64,000 nt of DNA from Hemibagrus wyckioides (GCF_019097595.1 NC_080727.1:5226001-5290000), one strand, 5' to 3'; positions 10,650 to 21,666 are shown, counted from the first letter of the stretch. Notes: generated from the sequence alone by a model not told the origin. Numbers and translations are program-made.

Positions 10650-11060
10650 CATTTTTTGGTGGAATATTCATAATGCATTTGCATTTTCATACACAAACAC
10701 TGTTTAGGATTTAAAAAATAAAAAATAAAAAATCAATGGAAATGTGAACATTTCTGCCAGTGAAAGGTCCCCCTTTTTTCCTCTGCGGAACAGATATGCA
10801 TATATTTTATGCATTTCTAATATGGAGCGCTTTTAAGCAACACCCCTGCACAATAATTGAATGCATTTTTCATGGTCAGGGGTTGAAAACTCCAGTGCGG
10901 CTCACCTAGAAACCAAGATGTAAAGTCGTCAACGTTCGGGCACAGGGTTCATATTCAGAATCAACCGGTGAATCCGCAGATCAGTTCCACACGAGACATC
11001 ATATTTCAGACATGCCTCATGTATTCCCTTTGAAGCATATGATTACACTGGGTCATGAAT
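10650..11060. other. Candidate non-coding regulatory block with octamer-like words
   Basis: Non-repetitive sequence containing ATTCATAATGCATTTGCATT, which includes an exact reverse-complement octamer ATTTGCAT (POU-factor site), followed by ATGCATAT and TTATGCAT words within about 180 bp. Balanced sequence follows to about 11060. This combination is common in vertebrate conserved non-coding elements, but conservation cannot be judged here. No open frame is supported. Confidence 0.3.
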
Positions 11061-11412
11061 ATATTCCTCATACATAACAAAACACAGTGAGCTACTGTAG
11101 GTTCTGGGATAAAGAGAGACTCTTGCTAGTTGCTCCATTCGAATCTTGGTTTTAGGACCTCTGCTGTATGAAGACAGACATAAAGGTTATCTAACGGACT
11201 TTATCTTACACTGATAGTCCATGTCCTTTTGTGGTTTAGCCGACAGCTGAACAGTTGTTCAACATTTTCAGTGCTGGAATCTGAGGAGTTTGTTTTGCTG
11301 TAAAAGCATTATGTTGCAAAACTGCCATATATATTTATTTACATCATTAAATTAATTGATTTATTTAATGCCCTATTTATTATGTTAAATCATTAATAAA
11401 TTAATTAATTTA

Positions 11413-11477
11413 TTTAGTTTGTTTATTTGCAACTAAATGTATTTAATTATTTCTCTTTGCAAATGGTTTTATTAATC

Positions 11478-11544
<67 letters not shown>

Positions 11545-11967
11545 TAGTTTGTTTATTTGCAACTAAATGTATTTATTTCTTTCTCTTTGTAATTTACTTA
11601 TTTATTTATTTGTTTGTTTGTTTATTAGTTTGTTTATTTGCAACTAATGTATTTATTTATTTTCTTTGTAAACGGTTTTATTAATCCTTTATTTATATAT
11701 TTATTTATTTATTTGCAAAATAGTATTTATTTCTCTTAGTAAATAATTGTATTCATCTTTTCTTTCTTTCTTTAGTTTGTTTATTTGCAATACTAAATGT
11801 ATTTATTTCTTTCTCTTTGTAATTTATTTATTTATTTATTAGTTTGTTTATTTGCAGCTAATGTATTTATTTATTTTTCTTTGTAAATGGTTTTATTAAT
11901 CTTTATTTATTTATTTATTTATTTATTTGCAAAATAGTATTTATTTCTCTTAGTAAATAATTGTATG

Positions 11968-12025
<58 letters not shown>
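11413..12025 (+). repeat. Higher-order AT-rich tandem repeat with TTTC tracts
   Basis: A TTTAGTTTGTTTATTTGC-type unit occurs at about 11413, 11543, 11628, 11771 and 11848. Some units continue with ATGTATTTATTT...CTTTGTAA and GGTTTTATTAATC. A second kind of unit, ATTTGCAAAATAGTATTTAT...TTAGTAAATAATTGTAT, occurs at about 11712 and 11927. The block 11543-11770 is repeated as a whole from about 11771 (period about 229 bp), so there is a three-subunit higher-order arrangement. Pure (TTTC)n tracts lie at 11479-11545 and about 11969-12024. Confidence 0.82.
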
Positions 12026-12329
12026 ATATTTATTTATTTTTTTTGCAAAAAAAAGTGTTTATTCATTACTTAATATCTTTATTTATTGATTTAAATGACC
12101 TTATTTACCCCGCATACCACGTTTATTTATTATTTTGTTCCTTTGTTTGTTTGTTTCATTGTTTTTTATGAACAAAATGTACATCAGCTATCGAGCTTAT
12201 TTTAACAAATCTATGAGAACTTTTAGTTTTAAGCCTCAAGGTTGCCTGTGTGTGCTGTTCACTTTCACTTCAAAGAATATTTCATATTCATATAAATAAT
12301 GAAATTAATTGGTGTTAGATTTTCTATTT
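12026..12329. other. AT-rich non-coding stretch
   Basis: Continuation of TTTA/TTTG-rich sequence, then unique DNA. No gene seen. Confidence 0.35.
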
Positions 12330-12334
12330 GCCAG

Positions 12335-12432
12335 TGTGTGTGTGTCCACGTGTGTGTGTGTGTGTGTATGTGTACATGTGTTTGTGTGTGTGTGTGTGTG
12401 TGTACATGTGTGTGTGTGTGTATGTGTGCACG
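12335..12432. repeat. Interrupted (GT)n microsatellite
   Basis: GT-rich tract with TACATG and CCACG interruptions, about 100 bp. Confidence 0.93.
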
Positions 12433-13130
12433 TGTGAGTCTTTATGTGGGCTACTGTACGTGTAAATGATAATAACAGGGCTGCAAATGATGCTGAGTAG
12501 ACACCATTAGCTGCTACTTTTTCTTTCTTTTTTTAACTTGGAAGGGTTAAAGACACCTTCATGACTACAAAATGCATGTAAAGCAGGATCTATTTTTATA
12601 AAATGCAAGCAAATCATTTTTGTTTCAAAGTGCCTGTGATTATGTATGTAACGAAACTGATAATATCTACTATTCATGTTTAAGGATCATCCACTGAGTG
12701 AACAAGGCTATTTTTTCAAGGCTGAGGTTTTTTTTTGTTTTGTTTTTTGAATGTGATGGGGGGAAGAATAAAAAAGACGAGAGTACAGTAGTACAGTACA
12801 GGCATTTATTTTGAGCACATTTTGCATCCAGTTAGGTTTAATTCCTATTCTTTGCATATATGTGCAACATTTATTAATCATTTTTTTAAACACATAATAT
12901 TTTAATATTGTGCATTAATATAATAAAAAAATTTAATATTTTTTTTCTTTCTTTCCAGCTAAGGCAAGAAGAGCGATGTGGTCTTTAATATATATGTGTG
13001 AAAAATTGAGATGAGAAAGGAAGAGAAAGAAGGAACAAGGATGTACCTGTGACAGTGTGGGTGAGAGAGAAGAAGAAGTTAAATGGAGAGAACAAGAGCG
13101 GCGAGAGGTGGAGTGAGAGAGCAAAAAGGA
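12433..13130. other. Unique sequence, no gene seen
   Basis: Contains a pyrimidine run ending in CCAG at about 12957 that resembles a splice acceptor. The following sequence has stops in short order and no matching donor, so an exon is not supported. Confidence 0.35.
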
Positions 13131-13131
13131 T

Positions 13132-13166
<35 letters not shown>

Positions 13167-13175
13167 TAGAGAGAG
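13132..13175. repeat. (GA)n/(GACA)n microsatellite
   Basis: GA tract passing into GACA and GATA units. Confidence 0.92.
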
Positions 13176-13403
13176 GAAGAGCAATTCAGCAGCGACTGGA
13201 ACATTTCTCCTCCCTTCAGATAATGACATGGCACCCTGTCAGATTCTCGCTGTGCGTCGAGGGAGCAGCAGAAGGAGGGGACACATGGAGACGACTGAAA
13301 TGAAAAAAATATATGTATATTTCCGTGGTTATAATATACCAGGATGTATCCGAAACATTCCACTGTTGTTCATGCGGCTACAATAACAATAAATAAGGAA
13401 ATT

Positions 13404-13590
13404 ACATTCAATTCAGTTCCACTATATTTGTACATCCCTTTTAATTTTAACAATAGAAACTGTCACAAAGCAGCTTTACAGAAATCTGGAGTAGATTTAT
13501 ATTTAGATCCCTAATGAACAAACTAGAGGAGACTGTAGATGAGATGACATGTTGAGGAAACCTTCGAAAGGAAGCAGACTTCGAAAGAAG
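13404..13590 (-). repeat. Dispersed teleost repeat fragment (same family as 8.3 kb)
   Basis: The order of words is CATTCAATTCAGTTCCA, then ACTGTCACAAAGCAGCTTTA at 13459, then ATTTAGATCCCTAATGA and GAGGAAACCTTCGAAAGGAA. This is the reverse complement of the family seen at 8250-8399 and overlaps it in the GCTGCTTTGTGACA part. Related middle sequence occurs at 40993. The match is to a remembered consensus. Confidence 0.65.
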
Positions 13591-13869
13591 TGACAAAAAC
13601 TTGGCCAATGAATGTACAACTTTATGAAATTAAATAAATGAACTTTTTTTTTTTTCATAGGAAACACAGGTACAAGCCTCGGGGCCTAGGGTCTCTCGGA
13701 ACGATGGCACAATAAAGCGCAAATACTGTAGAAAGGTCGAGATTTAGATGATAGAAGACACATGGATCGAGGCTGGTTTTTGCTTCGGTCTAGAAGTCTC
13801 ACAAGAAAGTTCTGGATTTGTAAAGATTGATAAATAAAATAAACGAAATAATGAATGAAAAAATGAATA

Positions 13870-13870
13870 G

Positions 13871-13957
<87 letters not shown>
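13870..13957. repeat. (CTAT)n microsatellite
   Basis: About twenty-two uninterrupted CTAT units. Confidence 0.97.
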
Positions 13958-13958
<1 letters not shown>

Positions 13959-14065
13959 TTCTATCTTTTATTCTAGTAATGGTAAGCTATTTTCACATAG
14001 CTGTCACCTTTCTTTTTGCTCACATTTTTTCAAATTTAGTTTGGATTGTATTCCAAAAGTAAAAT

Positions 14066-14101
<36 letters not shown>

Positions 14102-14117
14102 ACACACACACACACAG
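14066..14117. repeat. (AC)n microsatellite
   Basis: CA repeat with one ATA interruption. Confidence 0.96.
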
Positions 14118-14361
14118 CCAGAATGGGAATAGTGCATTAAAATGTTTCACACCTGAGTTTATCTACAAGAATCAACTCATTTAACCTTCCACAGATCTCC
14201 TTTAAATGAGTTTGTGTGCGTGTTTGAGAGGGAGAGAGTAATATACAGACCTGCTGTGTAGGTATTAGTCATTCTCCCCTGCAGTGAACAGTCTGCTCAG
14301 CACACTCCAATCCAGTCTACAGAAGAACAGAACAGATGTTTCTGTATATGCAATGCTGTCC

Positions 14362-15605
14362 AGTGTGTGTGTGTGTGTGTGTGTGTGTGTTTAAGAGTTT
14401 GTAAGGACCAAACAAATGTCCTCATAATTATAGTGTAGTGTCACATAGACAAAAAGTGTTTTAACAAACAAACAAGCAAGCAAAACACAATAAGTTTGAT
14501 AGATGCTATTGTGTGTACCTGTGTGTGTGTGTGTGTCTGTGTTTAAGAATTTGTAAAGTCCTTATAATTATAGATTAGTGTCACATTTATGAAAAAGTGT
14601 TTTAACAAACAAACAAACAAACAAAACACATTAACAGCCAGGTGGATAGGTACATTGTGAGGACCTGTGTGTGTGTGTTTAAGAATTTGTAAAGACCCAA
14701 CAAATGTCCCTATTATTATTGTGTAGTGTCACATTCACAAAAAAGTGTTTTTATAACAAACAAACAAAACACATTAACAGCCTGTTGGATAGGTACATTG
14801 TGAGGACCTTTGTGTGTGTGTGTGTGTTTAAAAATTTCTAAGGACCAATGAAATGTCCTCATAATTATAGTATAGTGTCACATTCACAAAAAGTGTTTTA
14901 GCAAACAAACAAACAAACAAACAAAACACAATCGGAGCCTGTTGGTTAGGTGCCATTAGATGCGTTTACATGGACACTTTTTAATCAGATCGGACTGAAT
15001 TCAATCAGATTGACGAATCCGATCGCAGCGTTTACATGAACACGGTATAAAGTAATCAGATTGTTATGTGCGTTTACATGACACATGATTAGAATCGGAT
15101 TAGATCTTTTGACATGCGCACAGTCAACGAAAACAGGATTCCCGCCATTTTGCTTAGCGCCCGCCATTTTACCTACGACAACATCCGTACGTCATACGTC
15201 ATTCTTGCGTCATTGCACATGCGCAGAACTTTCCAGGAACATATTCCCTCCGATTAAGTGTTTACATATCCTCTCGATCGGACTAAAAATGGTTTAAACC
15301 ACCCCTTACCATCCGATTGAAATTTTAATCAGATGTGGCAAATTCCATCCGATTGACGTGTTTACATGACACTTTTTTAATCGGATTGTGCTTCTAGTCC
15401 TGTTACGATCGGATTACGAGTGTCCATGTAAACGCATCTGTTGTGAGGACCTGTGTGTGTGTGTGTGCATGTGTGTGTTATTTTGTAGTTGTTTATTTTT
15501 ACCACATTTGTATGGAGCAATACCCCTGAATGTCCTTACAATTATAGTGTATTATCAAATGTCCTCACAACATCAACAAAATAAACCAACACTAATAAGC
15601 TAATA
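14362..15605 (+). repeat. ~145-bp tandem array, interrupted by a MITE
   Basis: Units contain, in order, (GT)n, TTTAAGAATTTGTAAAGACC, an AAATGTCCTCATAATTATAG word, TAGTGTCACATTCAC, AAAAAGTGTTTTAACAAAC, (AAAC)n, and a GATAGGTACATTGTGAGGAC end. Units begin at about 14362, 14519, 14667 and 14808. The fourth is split by the insertion at 14958-15439, after which GTTGTGAGGACCTGTGTG resumes at 15440. A diverged fifth unit runs to about 15605. The unit carries two different microsatellites (GT and AAAC), so length varies between copies. Confidence 0.9.
14958..15439. mobile_element. Complete 482-bp MITE with ~20-bp TIRs
   Basis: The left end AGATGCGTTTACATGGACAC (14958-14977) is the exact reverse complement of the right end GTGTCCATGTAAACGCATCT (15420-15439). 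The empty site can be inferred from neighbouring tandem units (…ACATTGTGAGGACC). The flanks read CCATT|element|GTTGTGAGG, consistent with a 3-bp target duplication (ATT/GTT, one mismatch). The interior holds several subterminal copies of GTTTACATG and ATCGGATTA-type words in both orientations, plus two GCCATTTT motifs. It has no transposase. A 3-bp duplication and this layout fit a PIF/Harbinger-type MITE, but assignment to that superfamily is inference. Confidence 0.9.
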
Positions 15606-15804
15606 AACACCAGGCCTGTTAGTTCTACAGCATTCAAAAACATTCTACACATTTGTGTGCTTTGTTTGGTGAGAGGCTTACACATGAATGAAGGATGTGA
15701 AGGTCAGGTGTCCACGAATGTCTGTAAAGTATTACACTAATTAGCTATACAATGAAACATCCTCACAAAGATAGCAATTATATTTAAAAAATCTTTCAAA
15801 GGAC

Positions 15805-15805
<1 letters not shown>
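15606..15805. other. Unique sequence after tandem array
   Basis: Short unique stretch with no gene. Confidence 0.3.

Positions 15806-15842
<37 letters not shown>
15806..15842. repeat. (TC)n-(TG)n compound microsatellite
   Basis: CT tract directly followed by a GT tract. Confidence 0.95.
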
Positions 15843-16146
15843 TTGCGCACCAGTGTAGGATGCCTGATTAAATCAACTCAGCAGTGTGCCATTACAGGTC
15901 TATGTCATGTAAGTTAATCTAAAAAGTCAATCAATGACAATCAACATCATGAGTGGTTATATCTTCTTCGTGTCATGTCCATGGAAAAATCCTACTTTCT
16001 GATTAGTAGGCGGTTCATGCTAGCCTGTGGGAGGCGGGATACAAGTGCTAACTAAAATAAAAAAAAAGTGAGTTTGTTATAGATGCTTTGCGTGCATCTC
16101 TTAATGTCATGGATATCAAATATAAATGTAGCTTAAATTGTGCAAC

Positions 16147-16578
16147 TGTTACGTTCAGCAGACACTGCCTGAAGCGGGGCTCAAACCCGGCTCGCCATTG
16201 GTAGTTGCTATGAAACGCACACAGTTCATCAGAAGGAGAAATTAAAAGCGCTGCCTTATTAACACAACTAAAACAAGACTGACACAGAACACTGGACAAA
16301 TACAACGCGAGTAACAAAACATAACGATAACATGGGAACCTGGAAACACAACGGTGTCTGACCAAACAACAAACAATGACTGACAAGGACATATACAAAA
16401 GGGCTGGTATATATAGGACAAAACATTAGGGTAAATAGGGAACAGGTGACATGGAGGGAAAGCAGAACAATTGAAAGGGAGTGGCACAACACAAGTGGGG
16501 AATACAAAAAGCAGTCTATGGTGAAATGCCTGCCAGCACTCCCTCTGGTGGTCTGGCAGGGAACTGTCCCAGTAGCTC
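16147..16578 (-). mobile_element. LTR-like interspersed repeat (possible solo LTR)
   Basis: Read on the minus strand, this starts near CTGGGACAGTTCCCTGCC. It has a TATATATACCAGCCC box near 16410-16424 and, about 160 bp further on, a GTTAATAAGG sequence that could serve as a diverged poly(A) signal near 16255-16265. It ends at CTGAACGTAACA. The order TATA-like box, then AATAA, then CA end is LTR-like. A related left end recurs at 31990-32015 (GGCAGGGAACTGTCCCAG). No primer-binding site or coding domain was found beside it. Open frames of 115-144 codons here overlap on both strands and are not believed. Confidence 0.45.
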
Positions 16579-17340
16579 TTCTGAGGCATGGCTCCTGAAG
16601 CACTTCCAGCTTAGCTGGGCGAATGGCCCAGGAGAGATCGAGAGGCGTAGCAAGGCGCAAAGGGGGAAGAACGAGAATGGCAAGGCCATGGGGAGAACCG
16701 AGGGAAACCGTAAGCCAATAAACAGGGTCCCATGCGATTTATTCTTTATTATAAATCGCTTCTATTTATTTATTCTACTTATACAGCAACAATTTGCCAG
16801 TGCTTTTCAACTCATCATACTGTTTTTATTCGTTTATAGATACATTCAATGTCTAGTTATCACTTATGTTATAACCAGTTGTTTCTTCTCCAGACTGTCT
16901 TTGTTTCATGTGTAGAATAATGAACGCAGAATTACTTTTAGTATCAGAAAACTTTACTTCTGACTATTATTCTGACAGAGATCTAAAAATGGAGACTCCT
17001 TCCGTAAATAAAAAAGTTTTTAAATGAAATTTACTCATATGGAGCGTTCACTTTACCTTTAAGCTGTTACTACAGAAATTATTGTATTAGAACGAGGACT
17101 TTAAAATCTAGCCCTCATAGCCGAAATTACTCAGAGCTTCTGTTATAGCAAATTATTCAACACCTTCTGACTAATCAGGTTCAAGAATCCCAACGCACTG
17201 ATTTCTTATCCATTTTGCCTGGTAGCATTAACAATTCACTCCAAATACAAGCACACATAGTGGGTCAGAAAAAGCAAAAACGATTTAAAGGAAAGAAGAA
17301 AAGCCATTTCGGCAGCAGCTCATAAATATCACCAACCAAA
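16579..17340. other. Unique and old-repeat sequence
   Basis: Includes GAGACTCCTTCCGTAAAT at 16992 and GCTGTTACTACAGAAATTAT near 17062, then TGACTAATCAGGTTCAAGAATCC at about 17169-17191. These words recur near 36060, 44130, 47480, 56240 and 60060 and mark an old dispersed repeat (see findings). No gene. Confidence 0.4.
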
Positions 17341-17720
17341 TAGGGTTGTTATGGAGGCAGTTAGATCTCTGCAGTCCATGTCACCAAGACAACTGGCGTC
17401 GCTCCTCCGGCTCGGAGTACGACCGCCGAGTGCATTATCACTTTTCATTCGCTCTTTTTCCCTTTCTGTCTCTCTGCTGCGACTTCATTCCAAAGTGCTT
17501 AGCCTCTCGTTAGAGCCGTGCCATTAGAAGGGGCATTAGAGAATGCCTGCCAGCCATCTTTTCTGTAGTGGAATTGTGCCCAAATAGTGTGGGTGCTTAA
17601 GCTCCCTCATGATCTAGTGCTCGGCTAGAACTGAAGATATTGTTATCGAAGTGGTCCCACTGTGTACGGGGAGGGAGTGTAATGGTTTTAGCTCTTTAGG
17701 TCGCAAACATCAGTTATCTT
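17341..17720. other. Candidate conserved non-coding block
   Basis: Balanced, non-repetitive sequence standing out from AT-rich surroundings, with no long open frame on either strand. It includes a CCTCGTTAGAGCCG... region and a GCCATTAGAAGGGGCATTAG direct repeat of CATTAGA. This is proposed from texture alone, since comparison with another fish is not possible here. Confidence 0.25.
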
Positions 17721-18093
17721 TATTAAGGGGACAGTCAGCCAAGCAAACCGCATAGATGTTTATCATTTAATTGTCGAGCATAAGGCGCAAGACTCATTCA
17801 CTCTTCTTTCTTCATCAGCTGCGAAGCTCTAAAAGCCCATTGTGTTATATTAGCAATAAAACTGTATAAAGTTACTAGTAATTATTCTCAAAAGATTGCT
17901 ATCTATCTACCTACCAAAATGTACTATATTGGATAGAGTGTGTAACTGATATATTTAACATATTTAACAAATGTATCAATGACATGAGAAAAATTATTCT
18001 TAATCAAACAATTAAATTCCGCTCTTCTCCGTGGAAGATTTTCTTTCTTTTTCAATTTTTAATATCTGGAATTAAACACATATTAAAGAAGAC

Positions 18094-18660
18094 AAGGTGA
18101 TATGTTTGACCTAGGATTTTAAATGCATTGATTGAATTGAATCAATAAATCAAATCAACAGAATCAATCTAACCTGATTCTGATTCTTTTCAAGGTTATA
18201 TGCTTGCTGTAGGAATTATATACATTGATTGAATTGATTCAATATATCAAATCACCTGAATCAGTATAATCTGATTCTGATTCTTCTTTATGGTGATATG
18301 TTTGTCCTAGGAATTTGTATACGTTGATTGAAATGAATCAAAATAAACTGATTCCAATTGTTTTTTAAGGGGATATGTTTGCTGTAGGAATTTATATATA
18401 TTGATCGAATTGAATTCGATATGAATTGATTCTGTTTCTTTTTAAGGTGATAAGTTTGCTGTAAAAAAAATATATGCACTGATTGAATGGAATCAATATA
18501 TTGTGTCAACAGAATCAATACAAACTGATTCTGATCCATTTTAAGGTGATATGCTTGCTGTGGATATTTATATGCATTGATTGAATTGAATCGATATATT
18601 GAATCAGTTGAATCAGTATAATCAGATTCTGATTCTTCTTTGTGGTGATATGTTTGCTGG
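18094..18660 (+). repeat. ~98-bp tandem array (six units plus a partial)
   Basis: Units begin with AAGGTGATATGTTTGCTGTA and variants at about 18094, 18192, 18290, 18367, 18443, 18542 and 18643. Each continues with TTATATGCATTGATTGAATTGAATCAATATAT and ends with (CTGATTCTGATTC)TT. Spacing is close to 98 bp, except for two units of about 76 bp that have lost an internal AATCAATATA...GAATCA portion. Within units, GATTGAATTGAATC and AATCAATATATTGAAT are short imperfect palindromes. The minus-strand open frames here (83 and 63 codons) simply translate the repeat. Confidence 0.92.
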
Positions 18661-19786
18661 TCAGTTCTACAACTTTTAGCATAGACAACTGGCTTGCGTT
18701 TAACATGGCAACATTAAAGGTTAATAGCTTTTAATGCACAGTTGAAAACAAATTTTTGTGCTATTGTCTAAATAGCGGAGATGTGAACATGGTTAAGCTA
18801 CTTGGATGTAGAACATTTTGTTCAAACTTTTTTTCTTTCCTGTGACACGGGCTTGTCATAGAGCACAGAGCGGACAGAGACAGAGACAGAGCAAGACATG
18901 GCACCTGCTATGCTGAAAAGTTCACCAGCGGTAAGCGATCCATCAAGACGAGGGACACGTTCGCTTCTTGAAGATGGCGTTCGCCATGAAGCTGTATTAA
19001 AATACTATACATAAAAATGACTCTAAAAAGCCTTGGTGACAGAGCCAAGAAGTGCCCTCAGCCCTAACAATAAAATCATCTTCTGCCTCCAGTCATTTCA
19101 TCAAATGGCAGCTATAAAGACAGAGACTGCTCTTTATTGTTTTTAGATTGCAGGCACTTTGTGAGTGCTCGCCATCGCATGTGTCCTGGATAATGTAAAT
19201 ATTGCAGATATAGGCACTCGGTAATGTATAAAAACAGATATATAATGCCAATAAAGAGGCATAACACTTTGCGCGTGGCCCTTCCGAGACCCTGGCTCTG
19301 CCGTCGGGGCGGATAAAGCATCGATTCTCATCTCATATTGTGCTCGAAGGCAGCGAGACATTTCTGTCCCTGCTTTTGTAACCTCGGCATTGACGCAGGC
19401 CTGCCAGTTGCTATCGATATTGAGGCTATTGACTCGGTTTAAATACAAAATTCAGACGGAGAAATCAGCGGAGTAATTGACCTTTGCAACTGCATTCTGT
19501 TTATTTAGCTATTTGTTATGAGAAATGGATTGCTCTTGTTCGATATTAACATTTCACGTAACTCGTAGTGTAAAGATTGGCTTTGTTTAGCATTTGTTTC
19601 TCGGGAATACATGATTAATGCTGTTGTGTAAGGTCATTGTGAAGCACAATAAAACAAAATTAGTGATGTATGTATAGGTTACATTTAAACCTAGGTTAGA
19701 TTTTGGATGCTGTATTAGTCTTAAAGACTGCAACGCAAATACGTGGCATGTTCTCAGTTTATAATCCATTATTAATGGACATAAAA
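18661..19786. other. Unique block, candidate conserved non-coding sequence
   Basis: Non-repetitive sequence. The part 19090-19500 is balanced in composition and free of microsatellites, and it contains overlapping non-homologous frames on minus (69 and 101 codons). At 18898 a Kozak-like GACATGG begins eleven codons followed by GTAAGC, a donor-like sequence. This is considered in the rejected list. No gene is called. Confidence 0.3.
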
Positions 19787-19789
19787 TGA

Positions 19790-19945
19790 TTTACGGCATT
19801 TACGGCAGACACCCTTATCCAATGCGACTTACATCGTTATCTCATTTTATACAGCTGAGCAACTGAGGATTAAGGGCCTTGCTCAGGGGCCCAGCAGTGG
19901 CAGCTTTAGTGAGCCTGGGATTCAAAATCACAGCTTTCGAATGCC
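19790..19945 (-). mobile_element. tRNA-derived SINE, family I
   Basis: In plus orientation it reads as the reversed SINE: GGCATTTACGGCAGACACCC tail, ATCCAATGCGACTTAC, CTGAGCAACTGAGGATTAAG, GCTCAGGGGCCCAGCAGTGG, then a GGGATTCAAAATCACAGCTT segment. That last segment is the complement of a Pol III B box (GGTTCAAATCCC type). Its 5' A-box end is lost. Relatives of the same family lie at 21.9, 26.2, 31.6, 37.7 and 47.7 kb. Confidence 0.88.
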
Positions 19946-21526
19946 ACATAATGTAATATATTTACATTCATAACATATGAAACGTATGTTGTCACAAGTA
20001 TATAACTGCAGTCATGTGACATAAATGGATTATAATAGCTGTTCATATGGACATGTTCATATCACTAGCACATAAGTGTAATGCTGTTTTAGGAAAATAA
20101 TCAACCATTAACAGGTTGGTGTGACGCAATCACACAGGAGCATTTCTAGTTATTTTTAGTTTTGAAACAAGTTAGTTGCTGTTATTACTTACTTTGTAAA
20201 CTGTGTAAAGACAAGTATCTTTTAACACTTGTTATTGCCAATGTTATATTATGTCGAGCATCTGCCATGGAATTATGTACATGAACTGTTACTACAGAAA
20301 CAATAATGACTTAAAACAATTCATATAATTATTACATTACTTATATTAATATAAACTTGTGATTTACCTCGCACCTGCTGTTATAAGAACATACATTAAC
20401 ACTTATAATATTTTATACAGATTTTGCCAGGTGTTATAAGACATTATACATTATGCTATTTATGACATTAAGGCATTAAGACATTATAATACATTATAAA
20501 TGTGTAGTTGTTAGTGAATCCAGAATGCTATTGTAACATTGTAAATTCAGTGTGGTCAATATACGGGAGGGAAAGTTCAAAACAGGATAAGCCATAATCA
20601 AGAACAGAACAGAAAACCTGAAGAAACAAGAACATTTATGGCATTTAGGAGACACTCATTACCTGCATAAGCTTCATAATAGTCTGGAATCTCCAGCTTA
20701 TTCATCAGGGTTGTTTTTGTGAGTTTCCTTGAGGAGAGGATGAAGGTTCAGGTCTTGTTAGGGTTAAGCGTTATCACACCAACCAAAGGATACTCATTAC
20801 AGGAGCCTCCTTAACAACTACAGCTAAACCAGAATTAGTGATGCTTATCAATAAGAGTCATGTCTTCTGGCCTTGAAATTGCCCAGCCAACGGTTTAAAC
20901 AAGCGTACTACAACGAATATGGAAATAGCAAGAGTAAAGAGAGTGGCAGACAATGCCGAGCGAACAATCCACAGCTGAACAACACAATGACAAATTGCCG
21001 CCATCAGAAGCCATTACGTGTGCTGGCATCAATTTCCAGCTGATAGAAGAAAAAAGGTGCATATAAAGAAAATGATGATTGAGGAGAGTATGTGGACGGG
21101 TTGAAAAATAATGACTAAACAGACATTATCAATTGGGAAAACGGCGACAGGGGACATTAATACTTTTTGTTTGTTGCTTTTGTTTTTGTAAGTGTCACTT
21201 TGTGCAGCTTTTCCTTTGAACAAACTTAATAAATGGTATATGATCTGACATCAATTATACATGCCGCATTCGCAGAAAGAAATAAAGACACAAATAGAGA
21301 GCGGTATAACTGAGTGCTCATGGCATTTTAGCGTTTCAGCGAAGCCCAGAAATTGAAATAATAATAATAATAATAATCTACGCTTTCCTGCAAGATTGAT
21401 AAAAACATCCCCTTATGCTTACATAAGTAATGTGTTTTTTATCATACATATATTACATATACAAATATACAAATATTAATATTTTTATTACAATCTTGAA
21501 TGCATCATGAAACTATTCAATCATCA

Positions 21527-21529
<3 letters not shown>
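19946..21529. other. Non-coding, AT-rich with old-repeat words
   Basis: Contains CTGTTACTACAGAAACAATAATG at 20287 and TTAATATAAACTTGTGATTTACC at about 20345. Both recur near 29950-30030 and elsewhere as parts of an old dispersed repeat. A short AAT run lies at 21358-21375. No gene was found in 1.6 kb. Confidence 0.4.
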
Positions 21530-21530
<1 letters not shown>

Positions 21531-21570
<40 letters not shown>

Positions 21571-21574
21571 TATA
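21531..21574. repeat. (AT)n microsatellite
   Basis: AT dinucleotide tract with one ATACAT interruption. Confidence 0.95.
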
Positions 21575-21589
21575 TTTTTTCTAGAGGAA

Positions 21590-21666
21590 ATAATATCAGC
21601 TTGGATTACTGTAAATACAGGTATCCCTCAAGGCTGTATCTTATTCCCTGGTTTACTTGGTTTTAA
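21590..21666 (+). pseudogene. LINE reverse-transcriptase scrap
   Basis: The plus frame reads …ITVNTGIPQGCILFPGLLGF…, which matches the conserved reverse-transcriptase block usually written TG.PQGC.LSP.LF in Rex1/L2/CR1-type LINEs. Only about 25 codons survive. They are flanked by an AT repeat on the left and a SINE on the right. The YXDD catalytic block is absent. The fragment is very short, so the call rests on one motif. Confidence 0.5.

Noticed and set aside
12933..12965. Pyrimidine tract ending CCAG, resembling a splice acceptor
   Set aside because: Downstream sequence has early stops in each frame relative to any plausible donor, and no protein similarity is seen.
16048..16915. Frames of 115-144 codons on both strands
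   Set aside because: They overlap each other across an LTR-like repeat and its border, and none matches a retroelement protein.
18898..18938. Kozak-like ATGG start with eleven codons then GTAAGC, resembling a first exon with donor site
   Set aside because: Too short to carry evidence. No promoter, no downstream exon found, and such combinations are frequent by chance.
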